Both the position numbers and the translations under genes were made by a program. DNA of 18,417 bases from positions 1 to 18,417 of the forward strand of contig DASQWR010000246.1 in NCBI GenBank assembly GCA_035640155.1, in the 5' to 3' direction. This document shows positions 7,463-13,316 of this stretch, in pieces; within the stretch, counting starts at the first letter, position 1, and every line of letters begins with the position of its first letter. Below the pieces are notes generated by a model. That model did not search any database. It had not been told where the DNA came from and saw only the letters and a list, made by a program, of their open reading frames with translations. Source of the stretch: JALYQB01 sp035640155 (lineage in GTDB: Bacteria > Actinomycetota > Actinomycetes > Mycobacteriales > Pseudonocardiaceae).

Positions 7463-8989
7463 TCACAGCGGCTGGCGACGCAGCGTCCGGGACGCGAGGA
7501 TCCGCTCGGCCGCCAGGCGGCCGGAGAGCAGCACGGTGGGCACGCCGACCCCGGGGGTCGTACCGCATCCGGCCAGCACCACGTTGTCCAACCCGCGGAC
7601 CAGGTTGCCGGAGCGGAACGGGCCGGTCTGGGCGAACGTGTGCGCCGCGGAGAACGGGGTGCCGGCGGCGAGCCCCTGGGCCGCCCAGTCGGCCGGGGTC
7701 ACCAGGTGCTCGGCCTCGATGGCGTCGCCCAGGCCGGTCAACCCGCGGCACTCGAGAACCCCGATGATCTCGTCGCGGTAGGCCGGGCCGATCGCGTGCC
7801 AGTCCAGCGGGGCGGTCTGCAGGTTCGGGCAGGGAGCGAGCACGAACAGCAACTCCCGGCCGGCCGGCGCCAACGAGGCGTCGGTGGCGGTGGGGCGGGT
7901 GACCAGCACGGACGGATCGCTCATCAACCGCCCGATTCGGATGATCTCGTCGAAGGTCTGCTCCCACGCTCCTCCGAAGCTGATCGTGTGGTGCGCCAGA
8001 TCCGGCCAGGCGCCGGTGCTGCCGGGCCGCACGCCGGCATGCAGCACCACTGCCGACGGAGACCACCGCAGCGGGACGGGTCGTCGCGGGCTGCGGCCCA
8101 GCAGCCGGTGCACCACCGGCAGGTCGGGGGTGAGTACCACCGCGTCGGCTGTGACCCGCTCTCCACCGGACGTGCGGACGGCGGTGACCCGGTCCCCGGT
8201 CCGCTCGATCGTCGTGACCTCCGTGCCGTAGCGGAGCTCGGCACCGGCGTCCGCGGCGGAGCCGGCCAGCGCCCGGGGCAGCGCGTGCATCCCGCCGCGA
8301 GGGAAGTACACCCCGGCCACCGTGTCCATGTACGCGATCACCGCGTACGCGGCGAGCGCTCGTCGCGGGGGCACCCCGGCGTAGAGCGCCTGGAAGGAGA
8401 AGATCCGCCGCAGCCGCGCGTCCCGGACGAACCGGCCCACCTGCGGCCCGAGCCGCCCGAACCCGCGGAGCGCGGCCAGCCGCGCCAGGTCCCGCACCGC
8501 GGCCGGGCTGGCAACCAGGTCGAGCGGCGAGTCGAAGTTGGCGCCGATGAACCGGCCCAGCTCGGTGCGGTAGAGCGCGGTCAGCCAGCTCCGCAGCCGC
8601 CGGTAACCGGCGGCCTCGACCGGGCCCGCCACCGCCCGGACCTCGGCCTCCATCGCCTCGGCGTCGGTGTGCACGTCGATGGTGGACCCGTCGGCGAAAC
8701 GGGCCCGGTATGCCGGGTCGAGTCGCACCAGGTCCAGGCGGTCGGCGAGGCGATCGCCCACCGCGGCGAACGCCTCCTCGACGAGGTCGGGCATGGTCAG
8801 CACGGTCGGACCGGTGTCGACCCGGTAGCCGTCCAGCTCCAGGCGCCCGGCCCGGCCGCCGGGGTGCGGCTCCCGCTCTAGCACGGTGACCCGGCGGGCC
8901 GCGCCGAGCAGGTGCAGTGCCGTCGCGAGCCCGGCCAGCCCTGCCCCGACGACGACGACGTGATCGGTGGATCCGGCGACGGTGCGCAC
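7463..8989 (-). CDS. crtI: Phytoene desaturase (CrtI family)
   Basis: The protein has 508 aa. It is a FAD-dependent desaturase that introduces double bases of conjugation into phytoene to give neurosporene- or lycopene-type carotenes at the membrane. GTG 8989 is supported by GAGGAG six bases upstream; the crtE TGA lies inside that ribosome site. N-terminal dinucleotide-binding fold: VVVVGAGLAGLATALHLL with GAGLAG at 15-20 and Glu38 ending strand 2, then PGGRAGRLELDGYRVDTGPT. Other CrtI marks are YFPRGGMHALPRAL (middle) and the C-terminal FAD motif AGCGTTPGVGVPTVLLSGRL (about 473-492). The number of desaturation steps cannot be told from sequence. It is second in the crt operon. Confidence 0.92.
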   Translation of the reverse strand: MRTVAGSTDHVVVVGAGLAGLATALHLLGAARRVTVLEREPHPGGRAGRLELDGYRVDTGPTVLTMPDLVEEAFAAVGDRLADRLDLVRLDPAYRARFADGSTIDVHTDAEAMEAEVRAVAGPVEAAGYRRLRSWLTALYRTELGRFIGANFDSPLDLVASPAAVRDLARLAALRGFGRLGPQVGRFVRDARLRRIFSFQALYAGVPPRRALAAYAVIAYMDTVAGVYFPRGGMHALPRALAGSAADAGAELRYGTEVTTIERTGDRVTAVRTSGGERVTADAVVLTPDLPVVHRLLGRSPRRPVPLRWSPSAVVLHAGVRPGSTGAWPDLAHHTISFGGAWEQTFDEIIRIGRLMSDPSVLVTRPTATDASLAPAGRELLFVLAPCPNLQTAPLDWHAIGPAYRDEIIGVLECRGLTGLGDAIEAEHLVTPADWAAQGLAAGTPFSAAHTFAQTGPFRSGNLVRGLDNVVLAGCGTTPGVGVPTVLLSGRLAAERILASRTLRRQPL

Positions 8990-8999
8990 TCGGAGCTCC

Positions 9000-10151
9000 T
9001 CAGCAGGCGCGGCAGGTGGTGAGTACGGCCAGCTCGGCCAGCCGATCGGCGGCGGGGGCGGCTACCTTGACGCCATCGAGAACCTCCAGCGCAGACTCGG
9101 TGAGCTCGGCGATGCGGCACTCCACCTGCCGCACGGCGCCCAGCTCGACGAGCAGGCCGCGCACCGCCTCGACGGTGCCGAGACGCAGGTCCGGGTCGCC
9201 GATGGCGGTGCGCAGCAAGTCGGCCGCGTGCCGGGCGCCGCGGTCAGCGGCAGCGCGCATGCCGTAGGCGAGCAGCAGGGTGCGCTTGCCCTCCCGCAGG
9301 TCCTCGCCAGCTGGTTTCCCGGTCGCCGCCGGGTCGCCGAACATGCCCAGCAGGTCGTCGCGCAGCTGGAAGGCGGTTCCGACGTCCACCCCGAAGCGGC
9401 GGTACGCGGCGACCAGGGCCGGCTCGGCCCCCGCGATGGCGGCCCCCAGGTGCAGCGGGCGCTCAACGGTGTACGCCGCGGTCTTGTAGCGGTCCACCCG
9501 CAGCGCCGCCTCCGGTGACTCGTCACCGCGGGCCTGGGTGAGCATGTCGAGGTACTGTCCGCCGAAAAGCTCGGTGCGCATGGCCTGCCACACCGCGAGC
9601 GCCCGGCGCAGCTCGTCCGGCCGGAGCCCGGCACCTCGCAGCATGTCGTCCGCCCAGGCCAGCGCCACGTCACCGAGCAGGATGGCGGCCGCGGCGCCGA
9701 AGCGCTCCGGGGCGCCGAGCCAGCCGGCGTCGCGGTGCCGGTCGGCGAAGTCCACATGCACGCTCGGCGCGCCCCGACGGGTGGTGGAGTCGTCCATCAG
9801 GTCGTCGTGCACCAGCGCACCACCCTGGATGAGCTCCAGGGAGCTCACCGCCCTCAGCACGGCCGCGGCCTCGGGACCGTCGGGAGAGCCGCCGGCGCCG
9901 CGCCATCCCCACCAGGCAAACACGGGGCGGATTCGCTTGCCGCCGCCGAGCACGAAGGTGATCAGCGTGTGCACCGCGGCGGCGAAGGCCGGATCCACGG
10001 CCTCGGCGTCGACCTGCTTGGCAGCCAGGAAGTCGGCAAGCTCGCGGTGCACCGCTCCCGGGACATCCTCGTCCAGCGGGTGCAGCGCCCGAACCACCTC
10101 GGCCGTCCTCACCCCGGGGCGCGTCCCGGGTGTGGCGTCCAGCCCGGTCAT
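9000..10151 (-). CDS. crtE: Polyprenyl (geranylgeranyl) diphosphate synthase
   Basis: The protein has 383 aa. It condenses isopentenyl diphosphate with allylic diphosphates to make GGPP, the substrate of CrtB, in the cytosol. Motifs: GGGKRIRPVFAWW (about 69-81), first Asp-rich motif DDLMD at 116-120 followed by RRGAPSVH, GQY at 198-200, and second Asp-rich motif DDLLG at 265-269 followed by GKPAGEDLREGKRT. ATG 10151 has GGAGG four bases upstream. First gene of the operon, with a 10-nt gap to crtI. Its position beside mptA and metF corresponds to mycobacterial idsA2 (Rv2173), so it may also supply prenyl chains for polyprenyl phosphate. Chain length is inferred from the carotenoid context. The residues before the first Asp-rich motif (ELIQGGALVHDD) have no bulky aromatic block, which is compatible with C20. 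Confidence 0.9.
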   Translation of the reverse strand: MTGLDATPGTRPGVRTAEVVRALHPLDEDVPGAVHRELADFLAAKQVDAEAVDPAFAAAVHTLITFVLGGGKRIRPVFAWWGWRGAGGSPDGPEAAAVLRAVSSLELIQGGALVHDDLMDDSTTRRGAPSVHVDFADRHRDAGWLGAPERFGAAAAILLGDVALAWADDMLRGAGLRPDELRRALAVWQAMRTELFGGQYLDMLTQARGDESPEAALRVDRYKTAAYTVERPLHLGAAIAGAEPALVAAYRRFGVDVGTAFQLRDDLLGMFGDPAATGKPAGEDLREGKRTLLLAYGMRAAADRGARHAADLLRTAIGDPDLRLGTVEAVRGLLVELGAVRQVECRIAELTESALEVLDGVKVAAPAADRLAELAVLTTCRAC

Positions 10152-10321
10152 CCCACCTCCGGAAGTCGTGCCCGCATCGATCGTCCCGCAACGGGTCCCG
10201 CGCGCCCACGGGCCGGATCCCTGGCACGCGAGACCCTACGGCGAGCACCGGCCAACCGTCGGACGGGTGTGGTACCTCGTTCGGCCGCTGCCGAGGTTCC
10301 GTGCCGCGGACGACCACGCTT

Positions 10322-10336
10322 TACTCTGGCAGCGTG
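10322..10336 (+). promoter_or_regulatory. Leaderless-type promoter of metF: TACTCT, 6 nt, GTG
   Basis: TACTCT (10322-10327) fits the TAnnnT -10 consensus and lies exactly six bases before the GTG at 10334. Transcription would begin at or next to the start codon. No ribosome-binding sequence is present upstream of the GTG, which agrees with a leaderless mRNA. A -35 box is not obvious. Confidence 0.55.
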
Positions 10337-11230
10337 ACGGCGGTCAGCGATCGGATTGGCGGGGGCCACCCCGTGTTCTCGGTGGAGTTCTTCCCACCCC
10401 GCGACGACGCGGGGGAGTCCGCGCTGTGGCGTGCCGTGCGAGAACTGGAGTCGACCGACCCCGCGTTCGTGTCGGTGACCTACGGTGCCGGTGGGTCCAG
10501 CCGGGACCGCACCGTGCGGATCATCGGCCGGATCGCGCAGGAGACCACGCTGGTCCCGATGGCGCACCTCACCGCGGTGGGCCACTCGGTCGCGGAGCTG
10601 CGGCACGTGATCGGCTGCTACGCGTCGGTGGGAGTGCGCAACGTGCTCGCGTTGCGCGGCGATCCGCGAGGTGGCCCACGCGAGGAGTGGGTGGCCCATC
10701 CGCAGGGTGTCTCGTACGCGGTGGACCTGGTACGCCTGGTCCGCGGCCTTGGTGACTTCTGTGTCGGCGTGGCCGCATTTCCGGAGGGCCACCCACGCTC
10801 GCCCGACCTGGACACCGATGTCGCGCACCTGGTGGCCAAGCTCCGGGCGGGAGCGCGGTTCGCCGTCACCCAGATGTTCTTCCGGATCGAGGACTACCTG
10901 CGGCTGCGCGATCGGGTCGCGGCGTGCGGAACCGACATGGCTGAGGTCCCCATCCTGGCCGGCATCATGCCGATCACCTCGGCGAAGGGCATCGAGCGGA
11001 TGGCCGAGCTCTCCGGTGCGGTGATCCCGGCCATGGTCCGGGATCGGGTGGAGGCAGTGGCGGACGATCCCGCTGCGGTGCGGGAGATCGGGGTCGAGGT
11101 AGCGACCGCCCTCGCCGAGCGGCTGCTTGCGGAGGGCGCACCAGGGCTGCACTTCTACACCCTCAACCGATCCGGTTCGACCCACGAGGTGCTGGGCAGG
11201 CTCGGTCTGCTGCCCATGCACAGCCGGTAG
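10334..11230 (+). CDS. metF: Methylenetetrahydrofolate reductase family protein
   Basis: The protein has 298 aa. It reduces 5,10-methylene-THF to 5-methyl-THF for methionine synthesis (cytoplasm). It is a TIM-barrel protein with the family marks SVEFFPPR (Glu18), FVSVTYGAGGSSRDRT (45-60), NVLALRGDP (Asp110), TQMFFR (Gln180) and AGIMPITS (209-216). It ends in the usual LHFYTLNRS motif. GTG 10334 is chosen because the barrel starts at once and a leaderless -10 fits it; the frame is open upstream without a ribosome site. It is divergent from crtE with a 182-bp gap. The mycobacterial counterpart at this locus is Rv2172c. Mycobacterial MTHFRs of this kind have been reported to work without bound flavin, and whether that holds here cannot be judged by eye. 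Confidence 0.9.
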   Translation: MTAVSDRIGGGHPVFSVEFFPPRDDAGESALWRAVRELESTDPAFVSVTYGAGGSSRDRTVRIIGRIAQETTLVPMAHLTAVGHSVAELRHVIGCYASVGVRNVLALRGDPRGGPREEWVAHPQGVSYAVDLVRLVRGLGDFCVGVAAFPEGHPRSPDLDTDVAHLVAKLRAGARFAVTQMFFRIEDYLRLRDRVAACGTDMAEVPILAGIMPITSAKGIERMAELSGAVIPAMVRDRVEAVADDPAAVREIGVEVATALAERLLAEGAPGLHFYTLNRSGSTHEVLGRLGLLPMHSR

Positions 11231-11256
11231 TCGGAGCCGTCAGCAGAGGACCGATT

Positions 11257-11270
11257 GCCCAGCGCTGGGC
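11257..11270. terminator. 14-bp perfect palindrome, candidate bidirectional terminator
   Basis: GCCCAGCGCTGGGC reads the same on both strands and can fold as a 5-bp GC-rich stem with a GCGC loop. It lies in the 78-bp gap between the convergent metF and GNAT genes, where a terminator for both is expected. There is no T-tract, which is common in actinobacteria. The stem is short, so it could instead be a protein-binding site. Confidence 0.35.
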
Positions 11271-11308
11271 TCCCACCGGTCGTTGCCCGCCGTCAAGCGA
11301 ATGCCGCC

Positions 11309-11869
11309 CTACACGGGCAGGTCGCGTCCCAGCACGGCGAACGGCCGGGGGTCACCGGCGAACCGGTGATGGCGCAGCAGGTCGGTGAACCCGAGGCTGT
11401 GGTAGAGCCGCAACGCCCTGGTCGGACCCTCCGGTGTGGACAGCAGTACTCTCGGGATGTCAACGCTGGACAGGAGGCGGCGCAGCATCGCACGACCGGT
11501 TCCGAGGCCCTGCGCATCCGGATGGACGTGCAGCTCCGTGAGCTCGAAGTAGTCGTCGAGCCACCGCGCGGCGGCAGCCGGGTCCACCCTGGTGAGGCCC
11601 CGGCGCACCTCATCGTGCCACCACTGGCCGGTCCCGCCGCGGTAGCCGTAGGTGATGCCGACGAGGCGCGCGCCGTCGAAGGCACCGACGGAATGCCAGT
11701 CCGCACGCAGCATGTGCTCCATCCACATCGGACCGCGCTGCCGCTCGGTCCCCGGCGGGTAGTGCATGGCCGCGACGTAGATGCCGAGCGCCTCGTCGAG
11801 CAGCGGCCGTAACTGAGCGGGATCCAGGTCGACCAACCGGGCCGGACCGGGTGCGGTGACCGCTCTCAT
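11309..11869 (-). CDS. GNAT-family N-acetyltransferase (Rv2170-like)
   Basis: The protein has 186 aa. It transfers acetyl from acetyl-CoA to an amine substrate that is not known from sequence. The CoA-binding motif A is at 112-132: LHVHPDAQGLGTGRAMLRRLL, with the QGLGTG pyrophosphate loop at 120-125. Motif B follows as VLLSTPEGPTRALRLYHSLGF with Tyr156 as candidate general acid. The N-terminal half has a substrate-side helix and WHSVGAFDGARLVGITYGY strands. ATG 11869 has GAGGA seven bases upstream. The ATG overlaps a TGA in another frame whose upstream codons look coding (see the remnant entry). It is convergent with metF. In M. tuberculosis the corresponding gene Rv2170 lies near the MTHFR gene Rv2172c, so this is a conserved neighbour. 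Confidence 0.85.
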   Translation of the reverse strand: MRAVTAPGPARLVDLDPAQLRPLLDEALGIYVAAMHYPPGTERQRGPMWMEHMLRADWHSVGAFDGARLVGITYGYRGGTGQWWHDEVRRGLTRVDPAAAARWLDDYFELTELHVHPDAQGLGTGRAMLRRLLSSVDIPRVLLSTPEGPTRALRLYHSLGFTDLLRHHRFAGDPRPFAVLGRDLPV

Positions 11870-11945
11870 CCGGTGGTCCTCACCGTGGCGTCCAGGACCG
11901 CCGGCGTGCCAACGGTCAGCAGACCGTCGCGGTTGACCCCGCACG
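11866..11945 (-). pseudogene. Possible 3' remnant of a gene once coupled to the GNAT gene
   Basis: Read on the minus strand from about 11945, the frame gives SPCGVNRDGLLTVGTPAVLD and then ATVRTTG, ending at TGA 11866-11868, which overlaps the GNAT ATG as ATGA. Of the 24 codons from GGG to GGA before the stop, 21 end in G or C, so the codon pattern is coding-like, and the residue order looks like real protein. No start codon with a ribosome site exists upstream, and the region beyond is the SOS promoter. I cannot name the family. It could be chance in GC-rich DNA. Confidence 0.3.
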
Positions 11946-11948
11946 GGC

Positions 11949-11976
11949 TTGACGCCTCCGGTCGAAGGGGTATCCT
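11949..11976 (+). promoter_or_regulatory. Near-consensus promoter (-35 TTGACG, 16 bp, -10 TATCCT)
   Basis: TTGACG at 11949-11954 and TATCCT at 11971-11976 are separated by 16 bp, the best sigma-70-type match seen in the window. Transcription would start near 11983, directly at the LexA box. A 6-bp dyad (CGAAGG at 11963-11968 and CCTTCG at 11974-11979) spans the -10. The promoter points at the HEPN/MDMPI genes. Confidence 0.65.
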
Positions 11977-11984
11977 TCGGATTA

Positions 11985-12000
11985 TCGAACATATGTTCGA
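11985..12000. promoter_or_regulatory. LexA-binding SOS box, perfect palindrome
   Basis: TCGAACATATGTTCGA is a perfect 16-bp palindrome and matches the actinobacterial LexA consensus TCGAAC-N4-GTTCGA at every fixed position. It begins 8 bp after the -10 box, overlapping the predicted transcription start, which is an ideal place for repression. The central CATATG supplies an ATG on each strand. A DNA-damage-inducible promoter is the direct reading. Confidence 0.85.
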
Positions 12001-12005
12001 CAGCC

Positions 12006-12046
12006 TGCTCGGTGGTGGAACGGGGGAAGCGTTCCACCACCGAGCA
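12006..12046 (+). repeat. Perfect 17-bp inverted repeat with 7-nt loop (strong hairpin, possible terminator)
   Basis: TGCTCGGTGGTGGAACG (12006-12022) is followed by GGGGAAG and then its exact reverse complement CGTTCCACCACCGAGCA (12030-12046). A 17-bp GC-rich perfect stem this close after a promoter (about 23 nt after the predicted start) would form in the RNA at once. It could terminate or attenuate transcription, shield the 5' end, or be a scar of a deleted element. There is no T-tract after it. Confidence 0.8.
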
Positions 12047-12121
12047 CGCCGGCTCCCCACGGCGACGACCAGCAGGCCGCGCACGCCGCGACCGGACTGC
12101 CCGGTATCCGAGGAGGCCGAC

Positions 12122-12520
12122 GTGTCCACTCCCACCCTCCATCGCTTCCGACCTCCAGCTGCGGCGGCGCTGCTCGACCAGGCTCGCCGCGGGCTGCTCG
12201 ATGCCGAGTATGCGCTTCGCCCGCCTGACCGGTACGCGGCGGCGCACCTGGCGGCGCTGCGGGCAGCGTCCGCCGTACTGGCCGTTCGTGCCCGGCCGCG
12301 GCGCCGGTCCCGCCCCGCCAGCGCCTGGGTGCTCCTCGCCGACGTCGTGCCCGAGTTGGCAGAGTGGGCTGCCTTCTTCGCTGCAGGTTCGGGCATCAGG
12401 GTCGCCGCCCAGGCCGGAGTGACCCGGTTGGTCAGCGCGCGCGACGCCGACGACCTGGTTCGCCAGGCGGGCCAGTTCCTCGAGCTCGCCGACCGTGCCG
12501 TTGCGGGGGCGGGGCGATGA
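12122..12520 (+). CDS. HEPN-domain protein, SAV_6107 family
   Basis: This is a 132-aa, all-helical protein. GTG 12122 is chosen because a strong AGGAGG lies five bases upstream. The frame also stays open back to ATG 11993 inside the SOS box, which would give a 175-aa form. I recognise LLDQARRGLLDAEYAL, the AAHLAALRAASAVLAVRARP helix and PELAEWAAFFAAGSGIR as the SAV_6107 HEPN family of actinobacteria. An R-x4-H motif (Arg37 to His42, RYAAAH) resembles the ribonuclease motif of HEPN toxins, so RNA cleavage or nucleotide binding is possible, but the family's function is not established. Its stop overlaps the next start as ATGA. It lies 121 bp after an SOS box and hairpin. Confidence 0.75.
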   Translation: MSTPTLHRFRPPAAAALLDQARRGLLDAEYALRPPDRYAAAHLAALRAASAVLAVRARPRRRSRPASAWVLLADVVPELAEWAAFFAAGSGIRVAAQAGVTRLVSARDADDLVRQAGQFLELADRAVAGAGR

Positions 12521-13290
12521 CGGCGCCGCGTCCGCTCATAGATCACGGCCGGCTGCTGGACGTGGTGGGCATCGAGGGCGAGCTGCTGCTCGGCACGGCG
12601 GAGACGGCGCTGCCCGACGCGGCGCGCAACGCAGTGCCGGGTTGTCCCGGCCTCACTCTCGGCGAGACGGTTCGCCACGTCGGCAGCGTGCACCGCGTCG
12701 CCCGGCGGTGGGTGGCCGACGGCCGGGCACCCGAGCACTGGCAGCGCACCCCAATCGACGGGGACCTCGTCGGCTTCGTGCGCACCGGCCTGGAGGAGCT
12801 GGTCGCCGAGCTGGCCCTGCACGACCCCGACGCGCCGTGTGACACCTGGTGGCCGGCGAATCGCACCCACGGATTCTGGCGTCGCCGGATGGCGCACGAG
12901 ACAACCGTGCACCGAGTGGACGTGCAGGCCGCCGCCGGCGGAGCGGTGGACCCGGTTGACGACATGGTCGCCCTCGACGGAATCGACGAGGTGCTGTACC
13001 TGTGGTTCGGTCACCGGCTGGGTCAGCTCGGCATGTCGTCGCCGCGGCGAGGTGCGGTAGGGCTCTCCGCCGCCGGTCGGCACTGGCTGGCGGTCTTCGA
13101 GCCCGGCCGGTCGATCGCGCGACGGGTGGACGAGGCCGACGTGCGCACGGCCGACGCCGCGGTGCGAGCCGATGCGATGCCCCTCTACCTGTGGATGTGG
13201 GGCCGGGCACCGGACCAGTCGGTGACGATCTCCGGCGATCCCGAGGGTGCCGCCCAGCTGTGGGCCCTGCTGCGCCCTGCGACGCAGTGA
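12517..13290 (+). CDS. Mycothiol-dependent maleylpyruvate isomerase-like (DinB/MDMPI) protein
   Basis: The protein has 257 aa, and its ATG overlaps the HEPN gene stop as ATGA. The N-terminal four-helix DinB-type metal-binding domain carries RHVGSVHRVARRWV (His54) and the MAHETTVHRVD motif (His127, Glu128, His132). Together His54, Glu128 and His132 match the three metal ligands of mycothiol-dependent maleylpyruvate isomerase. A C-terminal MDMPI domain follows (about 165-255: LSAAGRHWLAVFEPG..., DAVRADAMPLYLWMWGR, ending SGDPEGAAQLWALLR). Such proteins are mycothiol S-transferases acting on electrophiles or on unknown substrates in actinobacteria. The true substrate is unknown here and no maleylpyruvate pathway genes are near. 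It is convergent with lhr (26-bp gap). Confidence 0.82.
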   Translation: MTAPRPLIDHGRLLDVVGIEGELLLGTAETALPDAARNAVPGCPGLTLGETVRHVGSVHRVARRWVADGRAPEHWQRTPIDGDLVGFVRTGLEELVAELALHDPDAPCDTWWPANRTHGFWRRRMAHETTVHRVDVQAAAGGAVDPVDDMVALDGIDEVLYLWFGHRLGQLGMSSPRRGAVGLSAAGRHWLAVFEPGRSIARRVDEADVRTADAAVRADAMPLYLWMWGRAPDQSVTISGDPEGAAQLWALLRPATQ

Positions 13291-13316
13291 CCTGCTCCGG
13301 ATCGAGAGCGCGCCCA

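Noticed and set aside
7241..8881. 546-codon plus-strand frame across mptA and crtI
   Set aside because: It is antisense of two recognisable genes and crosses their boundary.
10152..10333. Promoter of the crt operon (TAGGGT on the minus strand at 10233-10238)
   Set aside because: The hexamer fits TAnnnT but no -35 is visible and the leader would be about 75 nt; too weak to list.
11870..11992. ATG on the minus strand inside the SOS box, in frame with the GNAT gene (would add 41 residues)
   Set aside because: The added sequence is low-quality (RGQPRRSADRWHAGGPGRHG), GAGGA supports ATG 11869, and the second ATG follows simply from the CATATG palindrome.
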